Origin: Bacteroidales bacterium
GTDB lineage: Bacteria > Bacteroidota > Bacteroidia > Bacteroidales > F082
NCBI GenBank assembly: GCA_024400395.1
Contig: JAKSMW010000017.1
Location: 1-41,802, forward strand
DNA length: 41,802 nt
Direction of reading: 5' to 3'
The position numbers and the translations under genes are program-made. Below, piece after piece: positions 27,401 to 35,802 of this stretch; positions within the stretch are counted from its first letter, which is position 1; every line of letters begins with the position of its first letter. The notes under the pieces are model-generated. The model was given only the letters and a program-made list of their open reading frames with translations. It had not been told where the DNA came from and did not search any database.

Positions 27401-29095
27401 ATGAAAAGATACATTTTAATGATAATGATTTCCGGGTTGTTGATGATTTCGTGCAACAAATTCGGCGACATGAACAAAAACCCGCAAAGCCCTACTGGAA
27501 CCGAGATAGGACCGCTTTTCAACGGCGTGGTGGCTTCACTGACTTACAACGGCAACGAGATGTTTTACCTCGACAACGAGATTTTCTATCCTGAAACAGA
27601 ACTCGGAGCCTTGACATCCGATGCGTGGGGCAACTTCCAGATCGGCACACAGGCCGTGTGGGACAATTACTATTACGCCTTGGGCAACATCCGCGACATC
27701 GAACAACGTTTTGAAGAGAGATGCAAGGACGACCCGGAGATATGCGACAAAGTAAAAGCGCAACTTATTGTACTCAAAGCGTTTAAGACTTTCAAGGTGA
27801 CTGACTATTTCGGCGACATCCCTTATTCGGAAGCCGGAAAGATCTGGTACAACACCACCGAGACAAGCAACAAGAAACCGAAGTTCGACAGTCAAGAGTC
27901 GATTTACAAGAGCCTCCTCAACGAACTCGTCTGGGCGCGTGAAATCCTTCTCGGCAACAAAGCCCAGACCGACCTCGGCAACGAATTCTTTACTCTCGGA
28001 GTTTACGATGTGCTTTATGCCAACAATTACGAGAAATGGGCCAAGATAGCCAACTCGTTGATTCTCAAACATGGTCTGAGAATGTACGACAAAGACATAC
28101 AGTTTGCCGACACACTGTTGAAGACGGCTTTCAACAAGCCCGTCATCGATGACTACTGGTGCGGCAGCGGCGGCTTCATGCTCTGGCCGATGACGCTGAC
28201 CAACCCTGTAGGCGACGTGAACTGGAGTTTCCGCGAGCACCGCAACCTCCGCATGGGCGAGACCGTCTTCGCGCAGATGTCAGACTCCGACGACCCGACA
28301 GGCGCCGGCATCTTCGACCTCCGCATGTACATATTCTTCGACACCAACCACAAGACCGACGAGTTCCCGCAAGGAGCCTGGAAAGGTTTCCCGCAGATGA
28401 AAGACGCCTCGACGCCGACAGAAGGCGGCACGCCTTACGAACGCACCCGCGACCAGAACTACGCCTTCAAAGGCCCGTCGTGCCTCTACTCCCCTTTCAA
28501 CTATTACCTCATCAGAGACAACAGCGACCAGGCCGGCTTCATCCCGAGAATACTGATGAGCGCGGCCGAAGTATGTTTCATCAAAGCCGAGATAGCCTTC
28601 AGAGGAATCGTCTCCGTCTCACAAATGGAATCAGAACAATTGATTGTGTCGGGCATCACAAACTCTTATTACATCTGGCTGCAACTGCATTCAAATGCAA
28701 CAGTTCAATATAACCCCGCCTGGAAATACACCTATCCGGCTCTGGCTGACGCACTCCAAGCCGGAGACTTCTATTCAGTCGCCAGCTCGTATGCCTCACA
28801 GATTCTGAACCACATCATTTACATGAATCCGGAATTTGATTACACACAAGAGGCGTATATCAAAGCTATCCATCAGCAGCGCTGGCTCGACCTGTTCCGT
28901 CAGCCGGGTGAGGCCTGGTGCCTCGCACGACGCGGCATGGACACGCCTACAACCACTGACCATCAAAAACTTACGTATTACCGCCTGCCATATCCTCCGA
29001 CAGAAGTCACATACAATTATGACAATTACAACCAACAGGTCGGCAAGATGTCGAACGGCGACACCAAGTACACGAAAGTGTGGTGGATGGAGTAG
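27401..29095 (+). CDS. SusD/RagB-family nutrient-binding lipoprotein
   Basis: A 564-residue surface lipoprotein that forms the lid on the SusC barrel and binds the substrate. Lipobox MISC (Cys18) follows MKRYILMIMISGLLM. The mature start NKFGDMNKNPQSPTG is typical of the SusD-like_2 group. TPR-type helices are seen around residues 75-170 and again near 200-225 (YEKWAKIANSLILKHGLRM), and the C-terminal region has QRWLDLFRQPGEAWCLARR, a SusD-family landmark. It lies 56 bases after susC and 46 bases before the PNGase F-like gene, all on the plus strand. Confidence 0.92.
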   Translation: MKRYILMIMISGLLMISCNKFGDMNKNPQSPTGTEIGPLFNGVVASLTYNGNEMFYLDNEIFYPETELGALTSDAWGNFQIGTQAVWDNYYYALGNIRDIEQRFEERCKDDPEICDKVKAQLIVLKAFKTFKVTDYFGDIPYSEAGKIWYNTTETSNKKPKFDSQESIYKSLLNELVWAREILLGNKAQTDLGNEFFTLGVYDVLYANNYEKWAKIANSLILKHGLRMYDKDIQFADTLLKTAFNKPVIDDYWCGSGGFMLWPMTLTNPVGDVNWSFREHRNLRMGETVFAQMSDSDDPTGAGIFDLRMYIFFDTNHKTDEFPQGAWKGFPQMKDASTPTEGGTPYERTRDQNYAFKGPSCLYSPFNYYLIRDNSDQAGFIPRILMSAAEVCFIKAEIAFRGIVSVSQMESEQLIVSGITNSYYIWLQLHSNATVQYNPAWKYTYPALADALQAGDFYSVASSYASQILNHIIYMNPEFDYTQEAYIKAIHQQRWLDLFRQPGEAWCLARRGMDTPTTTDHQKLTYYRLPYPPTEVTYNYDNYNQQVGKMSNGDTKYTKVWWME

Positions 29096-29141
29096 AGAGT
29101 TAAAAGTTGAAAGTTGAAAGTGAAAAGTAGAAAGTAGAAAG

Positions 29142-31703
29142 ATGAAAAAGACATTATTGACGATGGTCATGATTATGGCGGTCATGACGGGATTCTCCCA
29201 AGTGGAGCATGTGTACGACTTCAATAGCCTTTCCGAAGGCACGCAGAACCTCAACGGACAGGACGGCTGGGTGACGCATTACCAGACCGCCGCACAGTCG
29301 CAGGACTTCAACGTGGCATATACCAGCGACGGACTCATGTCACCAGACGAATCCATCGCCATTTTCTATCCTTACGGCGGCCCGGGCGTGGGAAGGACAG
29401 CGACACGCAAGGCCAGCGGCGACTTCAATTTCAACTTCCAGAGCGGCGGCATCATCGACCTTGAGTTCGACCTCTGCCGCAACTGGTGGGGCGCATTCGT
29501 CGGCGTGGGCTTCGACTCCGACAACGACGGCAACATCCTCGACGGGATGACCGACGGCGACGGCGGCGTCAGCCTCTGCGTGAAAGGCGCCGACAACAAC
29601 GAAAACCACCCGATACTCAGACTCCCGTCGGCGGCGAGCGTCACGTCGGCGTCGTACCAGCAGGAACCCAACTGGGCGAGATACAAGCTCTCGTTCGACT
29701 TCAACGCCTTCGACGAAGCCGGCTCCGTCACCGTCTTCGTGAAAGAATACACCGACGGCGAAGGCTGGGGCGAATGGCAGCAGATCGCCGACATGACAGA
29801 ACTCAACATGGGTCTCACACCAGGCTCCGGCGACAAGAACGACTACAAGGTCTGGGACGGCATCTATTTCCACTCGCAAGGCGCCACGGGCGGCTTCGAC
29901 AACATCCTCGTGCGCCAGATGCCCGACGGAAACGTACAGTACATCAACATGCCCGACATCCCGAAGCAGCTGACTATCAACGGACCGATAACGCTCCAGG
30001 CGACGGCCACATCAGGACTTCCGGTGTCGTTTGAATACGTCTCCGGACCGGCGACGCTCAACGGCAACGTCCTCACACTCACAGGCGAGACAGGCGAAGT
30101 GAAAATCAAGGCGACACAGGGCGGCGACGCCACATGGCTCCCGGCACCTGAAGTCATCAAGACGTTCCTCGTCATCGACCCGATGGACTACACCCCGACT
30201 TACACCATCCGCCGCCCGTTCGACGGCAGCACGGTCTATATGCCGGAACTCAACGCGATGGTCATCTGCGTAAGCGCATACGTCGAACACTCCGACGCCA
30301 TCGAGTTTGAAGAAGTGAAAGCTGTCATCGACGGCAGCGACGTGATCCTCGGCACCATGTATCCTGAAGACCACGAAAACGGCTACTTCTACGGCTATTG
30401 GACACCAGACTCTTTCGGCAGCCACGACATAGACATGAGCATCACCACAAGCGGCGGCAAGGTCACGACAGACCATATAACATTCGAGGTTTCAAACACC
30501 TACGACAACATAAACGTCACCACGATGAACGGCGACCTCGTCGTGACACCGAGCATCGCTTCAAGTATCAAAGACTATGAGATGCCGATGCACGTCGGGG
30601 CGTTCGATGACATCACGGCGAGTTACCAGCACAACTGCGTCGGCTCGTGCGACCCGTACGACCGCGTGGGCGGCGTGAAGGTGCGCAACTACCGCGGCGA
30701 GTGGATGGAGCTGTTCCGTTACATCAGTCCGTTCGGGGTGGAATGCGAAGCCGACCTCGACGTCACCGACTACACCTCGGTGCTTCAGGGCATCGTGGAG
30801 TTCGAGCTATTCTTCGAGACATGGAGCGGCGACGGCTACAACCCGACCCTGACCTTCGCGATGACGAAAGGCACACCTGAATACAAATACATCAACGTCG
30901 AGGAAATATGGTACGGCACGTTCTCGTTCGGCGACTACGCCAACCAGCAGCCAGTTCCGCCAGTAGATTATTTCTTCGACAGCAACGTGGAAAAAGCATC
31001 TGTCAAGGTGACGACGACGGGTCACAACTGGAGCAGCGGCAACAACGGGACGTACAATACCGGCAACGCCGCCGAGTTCCTCGAAGCGACACATCACCTA
31101 TTCGTCAACAATAACAAGGAGTTCGACCAGCACAATTGGGAGAACTGCAACCCGAACCCATTCGGATGCCAGCCGCAAAACGGCACATGGACATACCCGC
31201 GTTCCGGCTGGTGCCCAGGCAGCATCGCCATGGTGTGGGACTTCGACATCACAAACCACATCGGCCAAGGCTCCGTCAACCTGTTCTATCAGTTCGACCC
31301 GACATACATCGACCAGTGCCATCCGAACTACCCCGACTGCGTGAACGGACAGAACAGCTGCCCGCTCTGCGACGCCCCCGACAACCCGATACTGAAACTT
31401 GCCGGAAAAGTCATCACCTACAGCAACAACGTTGAAGTCCTCACCGATGTCAATGAAATCACTGAACCTGAAGCATTTAATGTCGAGATATTCCCTAACC
31501 CAGCACAGAACCAGCTCAACCTCAACACCGACTACGAGCACGGCAACCTCTGCGTGCTGATTCTCAACGCACAAGGTCAGGTGATGGCCAACTTCACATT
31601 CAGCGGAAACAAGACCATCGACGTAAGCAGCTGGACACCAGGCGTTTACTTCGTCCAGACGTTAGGCGGAACGATGAAGACACAGAAAGTCGTCATCAGG
31701 TAG
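29142..31703 (+). CDS. Secreted PNGase F-type peptide:N-glycosidase with T9SS sorting domain
   Basis: Predicted to release N-glycans from glycoproteins by cleaving the GlcNAc-Asn amide. Layout of the 853 residues: signal peptide 1-20; a jelly-roll/lectin-like domain about 21-262; an Ig-like repeat about 265-346; a second Ig-like region about 350-455; PNGase F N- and C-domains about 465-765; a T9SS type A sorting domain about 778-853 (VEIFPNPAQNQLNL to KVVIR). The family's catalytic acids are conserved: Asp507 in CDPYDR (Asp60 of Elizabethkingia PNGase F), Glu559 in FFETW (Glu118) and Glu645 in AAEF (Glu206). The landmarks KGTPEYKY and GWCPG also match. It is the third gene of the SusC/D operon, followed by a terminator. 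Residue equivalences were aligned from memory. Confidence 0.88.
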   Translation: MKKTLLTMVMIMAVMTGFSQVEHVYDFNSLSEGTQNLNGQDGWVTHYQTAAQSQDFNVAYTSDGLMSPDESIAIFYPYGGPGVGRTATRKASGDFNFNFQSGGIIDLEFDLCRNWWGAFVGVGFDSDNDGNILDGMTDGDGGVSLCVKGADNNENHPILRLPSAASVTSASYQQEPNWARYKLSFDFNAFDEAGSVTVFVKEYTDGEGWGEWQQIADMTELNMGLTPGSGDKNDYKVWDGIYFHSQGATGGFDNILVRQMPDGNVQYINMPDIPKQLTINGPITLQATATSGLPVSFEYVSGPATLNGNVLTLTGETGEVKIKATQGGDATWLPAPEVIKTFLVIDPMDYTPTYTIRRPFDGSTVYMPELNAMVICVSAYVEHSDAIEFEEVKAVIDGSDVILGTMYPEDHENGYFYGYWTPDSFGSHDIDMSITTSGGKVTTDHITFEVSNTYDNINVTTMNGDLVVTPSIASSIKDYEMPMHVGAFDDITASYQHNCVGSCDPYDRVGGVKVRNYRGEWMELFRYISPFGVECEADLDVTDYTSVLQGIVEFELFFETWSGDGYNPTLTFAMTKGTPEYKYINVEEIWYGTFSFGDYANQQPVPPVDYFFDSNVEKASVKVTTTGHNWSSGNNGTYNTGNAAEFLEATHHLFVNNNKEFDQHNWENCNPNPFGCQPQNGTWTYPRSGWCPGSIAMVWDFDITNHIGQGSVNLFYQFDPTYIDQCHPNYPDCVNGQNSCPLCDAPDNPILKLAGKVITYSNNVEVLTDVNEITEPEAFNVEIFPNPAQNQLNLNTDYEHGNLCVLILNAQGQVMANFTFSGNKTIDVSSWTPGVYFVQTLGGTMKTQKVVIR

Positions 31704-31731
31704 AAAGCTGACATTTTTTATAAAATATCCG

Positions 31732-31768
31732 ATACCACGCTGGTTTTCAACGTGGTATTGTTTTCTTA
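31732..31768 (+). terminator. Intrinsic terminator of the SusC/D-PNGase operon
   Basis: An 8-bp stem ATACCACG / CGTGGTAT (31732-31739 and 31751-31758), 11-base loop, followed by TGTTTTCTT. Confidence 0.7.
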
Positions 31769-31796
31769 TATTGAAGCAGTACAGCTTTATTTCTTA

Positions 31797-31876
31797 TGGA
31801 AAAAAGTTGTAAAAAAACAATCACAACAGTGGAAAAAAGTTGTATTTTTGCAGCAATTTCATTGGAAAAAAGTTGA
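31797..31876 (+). promoter_or_regulatory. Three 14-mers at exact 33-bp spacing over a promoter
   Basis: TGGAAAAAAGTTGT occurs at 31797-31810 and 31830-31843, and TGGAAAAAAGTTGA at 31863-31876, each start 33 bases from the last. A -7 box TATTTTTG (31843-31850) directly follows the second copy. The third copy lies in the leader, three bases before the ATPase ATG at 31880. The even spacing, near three helical turns, and promoter overlap suggest an operator for same-face binding. Confidence 0.6.
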
Positions 31877-31879
31877 AAT

Positions 31880-33211
31880 ATGTTAAGGAGAAAAATAATT
31901 GAATCACTTGACAGATGGGCGGTTAGAGACCATAAAAAGGCTTTGTTTGTCGAAGGTGCGAGGCAGGTCGGGAAAACGACATCCATCCGGGAGTTTTCAA
32001 AATCAAGATTCAAACATTATATTGAGATCAATTTCATAAAAAAACCTTTGGCAAAAAGTGCCTTTGATGGTGATTTAGACACTCAAACCATAGTGATGAA
32101 CCTTTCCATGATGGGTTTTGGAACATTCGTCCCGCATGAGACTGTGATATTTCTCGATGAAATACAAGAATGTCCACAGGCAAGGACAGCAGTAAAATTC
32201 CTTGTCGAAGACGGGGCGTATGCAATTGTGGAGTCAGGGTCGCTGCTCGGTATTAATTACAAAGGTGAAACCCATCCTGACGGAGACACCATTGATGAAA
32301 TAGCTTCAATTCCTGTGGGATATGAAGAGCATCTTGAAATGTATCCTCTTGATTTTGAGGAGTTTCTATGGGCTTGTGGAATAAACAATGACGTGATAAA
32401 AATATTGAAGGAGTCGTTTGACAGCATGAAACCTGTTGCTGATTTTGTACATAACAGGATTATGGAACTATATCGGAAATACCTTGTCGTCGGAGGTTTG
32501 CCCGAAGTCGTTGATAATTTTGTCAAAAATGAAGATTTCTCACACACTGTTTCAACACAAATTGACCTGATAAAAGGCTACCGTCATGACATTTCAAAAT
32601 ATGCAGGAAAAGACAAGGATATTGTAAAAAGAATATTTGATGCCATTCCTTCGCAACTTGCCAAGCAAGACAAGCGTTTCATTATCGCAAATCTTGAGGC
32701 GAATGCATCACGACGCAAATTCGCCGATCCGACCCAATGGCTGATAGATGCGGGGATGGCTTATTATGCCACTAATGTGAACGCACTCACACTTCCTTTT
32801 TCAAACTATGAAAACCGTAAATTGTATAAACTTTATATGCTTGACACAGGATTGGTCTGCAACATGAGTCTGAATGGACGGCAGTTTGAGGTCATGAATG
32901 GTGAAATCGGCATAAACGAAGGGGCTTTGACGGAGAATTTTGTAGCTGCCGAACTTGCAAAGAAAGGTGTTTCGCTTCATTATCACGACAAGAAAAGCAA
33001 GCATGAACTCGATTTTGTCGTAGCCACACCAAAAGGGATAAAAATCATTGAAGTAAAATCAGGACGTGATTTCAAGCGTCATGCGTCGTTGAGCTATACA
33101 ATGTCAAATGAAGGCGAAAACATCAGTGAAGCCGTTGTTCTATGCAATTCAAACGTCGAGTTTGAGAATGGTATTAAATATCTGCCGTTGTACATGACGA
33201 TGTTCCTATAG
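31880..33211 (+). CDS. AAA_14 / DUF4143 ATPase with PD-(D/E)XK-like C-terminus
   Basis: A 443-residue P-loop ATPase of the AAA_14-DUF4143 group, abundant in gut Bacteroidota. Walker A GARQVGKTT at residues 26-34, Walker B VIFLDEIQ at 89-96 and sensor-like IVESGSLLGI follow in order. The C-terminal DUF4143 region ends with Asp378 in HELDFVV and Glu391-Val-Lys393 in IIEVKSG, a PD-(D/E)XK nuclease pattern. No biochemical role is established; these proteins are sometimes linked with defence or DNA handling. It starts 3 bases after the third promoter repeat and is convergent with the lipocalin gene across a hairpin terminator. Confidence 0.9.
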   Translation: MLRRKIIESLDRWAVRDHKKALFVEGARQVGKTTSIREFSKSRFKHYIEINFIKKPLAKSAFDGDLDTQTIVMNLSMMGFGTFVPHETVIFLDEIQECPQARTAVKFLVEDGAYAIVESGSLLGINYKGETHPDGDTIDEIASIPVGYEEHLEMYPLDFEEFLWACGINNDVIKILKESFDSMKPVADFVHNRIMELYRKYLVVGGLPEVVDNFVKNEDFSHTVSTQIDLIKGYRHDISKYAGKDKDIVKRIFDAIPSQLAKQDKRFIIANLEANASRRKFADPTQWLIDAGMAYYATNVNALTLPFSNYENRKLYKLYMLDTGLVCNMSLNGRQFEVMNGEIGINEGALTENFVAAELAKKGVSLHYHDKKSKHELDFVVATPKGIKIIEVKSGRDFKRHASLSYTMSNEGENISEAVVLCNSNVEFENGIKYLPLYMTMFL

Positions 33212-33219
33212 CACATTAT

Positions 33220-33252
33220 TGGCATGGAGAGTAGCAGCGTCTCCCCATGCCA
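33220..33252. terminator. Convergent hairpin terminator
   Basis: A long stem, TGGCATGG / CCATGCCA extended by GAG / CTC around one mismatch, lies between the ATPase gene (plus) and the lipocalin gene (minus). T-tracts are weak on both sides. Confidence 0.55.
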
Positions 33253-33274
33253 CATCACATCCAATGAAGAAAAG

Positions 33275-33802
33275 CTATCTGTGTTCCACCCAAATCAGTT
33301 TGCTCGTGTCGTAGCCGCGTGCCTTCGCGCTGCCGAGCAGGAAATCCAAATCGTTCTGCGACAATTCAGGCGTGCGGCTCAAAATCCAGAGATAACTGTC
33401 TGACTTGCTGCCTATCAGTGCGTAGCGATAATCTGGCGCAAGCTCAAGGACATTGTATTCGGAATAGAAATTCAGGAAGAACGACACTTTCAGCTTGCCC
33501 GGCACGTTGTCGTCGGGGCGATAGGCCTTGCCCACCGACTCCTTGAATTTCCCGTCGAGGCTTTTCCTGTAGCCCGTGTTGGTCACTTTAACCTTGCCGT
33601 CGGATTGAAGCTCGTAGTTGGCCATGCAGCCCACGAGTCCGCGTTCGAAGCTGTGGTCGAAGCGGGCGATTTCGTACCACGGCCCCATGTAACGCTCGAT
33701 GTCGAGTTCCTTGACCGTGGTCGTGACAATTTCAGCGTGCTTGCATGAGAACAAGCCGAGAAGCATGATGCCGCTCAAAAAAGGGATGATTTTCTTTTTC
33801 AT
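33275..33802 (-). CDS. Lipocalin-family lipoprotein (Blc type)
   Basis: A 175-residue bacterial lipocalin that binds lipids or other hydrophobic ligands in the envelope. Signal peptide with lipobox LFSC (Cys20) follows MKKKIIPFLSGIMLLG. The lipocalin motif is YMGPWYEIARFDHSFERG, with later NTGYRKSLDGKF, GSKSDSYLWILSRTPELS and the C-terminal helix DLDFLLGSAKARGYD. An upstream-extended frame (to 33928) adds 42 residues without signal character; the ATG at 33802 gives the proper lipoprotein start. It is divergent from the ars cluster. Confidence 0.9.
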   Translation of the reverse strand: MKKKIIPFLSGIMLLGLFSCKHAEIVTTTVKELDIERYMGPWYEIARFDHSFERGLVGCMANYELQSDGKVKVTNTGYRKSLDGKFKESVGKAYRPDDNVPGKLKVSFFLNFYSEYNVLELAPDYRYALIGSKSDSYLWILSRTPELSQNDLDFLLGSAKARGYDTSKLIWVEHR

Positions 33803-33943
33803 AACTGTGTGTTTTAATTGATAAATCCGTTGTTTCTGAAGCATAACAACAAAGCCAACGGAATTGTTCATCGGCAGAACGAGTATCAAGAAATTGTAAA
33901 TGTTTGAATGTTTTTTACGGTTAATCAAAATTTTTTAAAATAA

Positions 33944-33959
33944 TTCGTATTTTTACGAA
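33944..33959. promoter_or_regulatory. ArsR operator, site 1
   Basis: A perfect dyad TTCGTA-TTTT-TACGAA lies at the -33 region of the arsR promoter (-7 box at 33977-33984). The same half-sites recur at 34346-34361. Binding here would block RNA polymerase, giving autoregulation. Confidence 0.7.
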
Positions 33960-33976
33960 CAAAAAGAAAAAAGTAT

Positions 33977-33984
33977 TATCTTTG
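33977..33984 (+). promoter_or_regulatory. -7 promoter box of arsR
   Basis: The plus strand reads TATCTTTG, 18 bases before the ATG at 34003. It overlaps the TTG that opens the longer frame, which argues against that start. Confidence 0.6.
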
Positions 33985-34002
33985 CCGCGAAATTTTGATG
34001 AG

Positions 34003-34326
34003 ATGAATTCTGATTATACGGACAAACAACAGAAATTGGCACGTTACGCAAAAGCCTTGGGCAACCCTACCCGTGTTGCAATAATGGAGTTTTTGCTTCA
34101 GCAGAAAACCTGTTTCTTCGGCGACATCCACGAACAACTGCCAATTGCAAAAGCCACGGCGTCGCAACATTTGTCTGAACTGAAAGATGCCGGACTGATT
34201 CAGGGCGAAATCATGCCACCGAAAGTAAAATATTGCATCAACAAGGAGAATTGGTTAGAAGCCAAAGCCTTGTTCGGCGAATTTTTCGAGCATTGCGTTT
34301 GTAAAAACGACAAGTGTTGCGGCTGA
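34003..34326 (+). CDS. ArsR/SmtB-family metalloregulator
   Basis: A 107-residue winged-helix repressor. After the start MNSDYTDKQQKLARYAKALGN comes the ArsR signature region PTRVAIMEFLLQQKTCFFGDI and the recognition helix IAKATASQHLSELKDAGLIQ. Cys residues occur beside the first helix pair (KTCFF) and in a C-terminal cluster (CVCKNDKCC), candidates for As(III) or soft-metal binding. The natural start is the ATG at 34003; the TTG at 33982 lies in the promoter. Two identical-arm operators flank this gene, one in its promoter and one before the next gene, so it likely represses the whole cluster. Confidence 0.88.
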   Translation: MNSDYTDKQQKLARYAKALGNPTRVAIMEFLLQQKTCFFGDIHEQLPIAKATASQHLSELKDAGLIQGEIMPPKVKYCINKENWLEAKALFGEFFEHCVCKNDKCCG

Positions 34327-34345
34327 TATTTTTTTGAAAATCATG

Positions 34346-34361
34346 TTCGTAGTTTTACGAA
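34346..34361. promoter_or_regulatory. ArsR operator, site 2
   Basis: TTCGTA-GTTT-TACGAA, with the same arms and spacing as site 1, lies 19 bases after the arsR stop and 38 bases before the thioredoxin-like gene. It implies a second regulated promoter or a looping site for the downstream genes. Confidence 0.7.
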
Positions 34362-34399
34362 ATACAAACAATAATATAAACACTAAACAACATTCAAAT

Positions 34400-34639
34400 A
34401 TGGAAATTAAGATTTTAGGGACAGGCTGCTCGAACTGCAAGACCTTGTTCACCAACGTGCAGCATGTCGCCGCCGAACTCAAACTCAACGCCAACATCAC
34501 CAAAGAAGAAGACATGATGAAAATCATGGCCTACAACGTGATGCAACTTCCAGCCCTTGTCATCGACGAAAAAGTAGTGGCAAAAGGGAAAATCTCCGTT
34601 GACGAAGTGAAGAAACTGCTTCAGAATTATTCTTTATGA
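34400..34639 (+). CDS. Thioredoxin-like redox-active disulfide protein
   Basis: A 79-residue protein of the redox-active disulfide protein 2 type: a minimal thioredoxin fold with active site GCSNC (residues 10-14, MEIKILGTGCSNCKTL) and the cis-proline strand LPALVIDEKVVAKG. The frame is open 22 codons upstream, but the ATG at 34400 gives the family start. Homologues lie next to ArsR and ArsP-like permeases, where they are thought to reduce or pass on metal or organoarsenical cargo. It is 38 bases downstream of operator site 2. Confidence 0.85.
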   Translation: MEIKILGTGCSNCKTLFTNVQHVAAELKLNANITKEEDMMKIMAYNVMQLPALVIDEKVVAKGKISVDEVKKLLQNYSL

Positions 34640-34663
34640 TGTTCAATTAACAAATTTAAGACA

Positions 34664-35074
34664 ATGAAAATCAAATTGTTATCAGCTTTTTGCTTGTTTA
34701 TTTCATTGATTGGCTGCGGCAACACGACAAATCAGAATGCCGATAGCAACCCGTTGGACGATGCGGTTCACGTCTATTGTTTCTATGGGAAACAACGCTG
34801 CCCCACATGCTTGGCCATCGAGAAGTTCACGCAGGAACTCGTCGAGCAGCAATACGCCAACGAAGCGAAATCGGGCAAGGTGAGATTCCAGCCCGTCAGC
34901 ATCGACGACAACGAGGCTTTGGCCGGCAAGTACGAAGTCGCATGGTCGTCGCTCATCATCGACAGAAGCGGCAACATCTGCAATCTGACCGACATGGGCT
35001 TCAAATACGCCCGCAACAACCCTGACGAGTTCAAGGCGCGACTGAAAGCCGAGATCGACAAAATGCTTCAATAA
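34664..35074 (+). CDS. ArsF-like thioredoxin-fold lipoprotein
   Basis: A 136-residue lipoprotein; lipobox LIGC (Cys18) follows MKIKLLSAFCLFISLIG. The mature part has a CPTC motif (YCFYGKQRCPTCLAIEKF) and a thioredoxin-like strand VAWSSLIIDRSGN. It resembles proteins annotated as the ArsF subunit linked to nitrophenyl-arsenical metabolism in Bacteroides ars clusters. Its stop overlaps the start of the next gene by one base (TAATG), so the two are coupled. The substrate assignment rests on family annotation remembered, not on tests visible here. Confidence 0.72.
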   Translation: MKIKLLSAFCLFISLIGCGNTTNQNADSNPLDDAVHVYCFYGKQRCPTCLAIEKFTQELVEQQYANEAKSGKVRFQPVSIDDNEALAGKYEVAWSSLIIDRSGNICNLTDMGFKYARNNPDEFKARLKAEIDKMLQ

Positions 35075-35781
35075 TGGAAACCCTGCAACAGCTTTTGGAC
35101 AGCAGTACCGCGCCTGTCATCACGGCGTTTCTGTTAGGCTTGCTGACCGCCATCAGCCCCTGCCCTTTGGCGACCAACATCGCCGCCGTGGGTTTCATCG
35201 GCAAGAACATCGGCAGCAAGTGGGGCGCATTGCGGAAAGGACTTCTCTACACCTTGGGAAGGATATTGGGTTACAGCATCTTAGGCGTCGCGCTCATCGT
35301 CATCTTGCGACAAGGCGCGGGCATCTTCGGCATACAGAAATTCTTCGGCCGCTACGGTGAGATGTTCATCGGCCCAATCATTTTAGTTGTCGGTCTGTTC
35401 ATGTTGTTCGGGAGGCGTCTGAACCTGCCGAAATTCGGTTTCCGATCCGACGGCGAGAACCTCGCAAAAAAAGGCGACTGGGGCGCTCTGCTGTTAGGCA
35501 TACTGTTCGCTCTGGCGTTCTGCCCGACGAGCGGCGTGCTTTATTTCGGCGGCCTCATCCCGCTGTCGGTAGCGTCGTCGGGCGGTTATTTCCTGCCTGT
35601 GGTCTTCGCCATAGCGACCGCACTGCCCGTTCTCATCGTCGCCGTCATCATCGCGTTCAGCGTGGAGAACATCGGCAGATTTTATGAGAAGATGCAGACG
35701 CTGCAAAGATGGATGAACTGGATCGTCGGCGTGCTTTTCATCATCATCGGCATTTATTATTGTATTATCGCTTTTTTATAA
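35074..35781 (+). CDS. ArsG-like membrane protein (DsbD/CcdA-related)
   Basis: A 235-residue protein with six or so membrane helices in DsbD/CcdA order. A conserved SPCPLATNIAAVGF lies in helix 1 (near residue 27) and AFCPTSGVLYFGGL near residue 150; these Cys-Pro pairs are the family's redox and transport sites. It resembles ArsG-type aromatic arsenical efflux permeases in Bacteroides. It overlaps the ArsF-like gene by one base and likely works with it to carry electrons or substrate across the inner membrane. Confidence 0.78.
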   Translation: METLQQLLDSSTAPVITAFLLGLLTAISPCPLATNIAAVGFIGKNIGSKWGALRKGLLYTLGRILGYSILGVALIVILRQGAGIFGIQKFFGRYGEMFIGPIILVVGLFMLFGRRLNLPKFGFRSDGENLAKKGDWGALLLGILFALAFCPTSGVLYFGGLIPLSVASSGGYFLPVVFAIATALPVLIVAVIIAFSVENIGRFYEKMQTLQRWMNWIVGVLFIIIGIYYCIIAFL

Positions 35782-35802
35782 AAATTTAAAAATCAATTCA
35801 TT

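Noticed and set aside
29340-29879. Long minus-strand frames opposite the PNGase F-type gene
   Set aside because: They are GC-rich antisense shadows, Val/Ala/Arg/Asp-rich without family pattern, fully inside a well-supported gene.
31747-32013. 88-codon minus-strand frame with an 11-residue internal repeat
   Set aside because: The residue repeat is the antisense reading of the 33-bp-spaced 14-mers in the ATPase promoter, and the frame overlaps the ATPase gene.
33982-34002. TTG start for the ArsR-like regulator
   Set aside because: The TTG is the end of the -7 box TATCTTTG, so it would not be in the mRNA; the ATG at 34003 is preferred.
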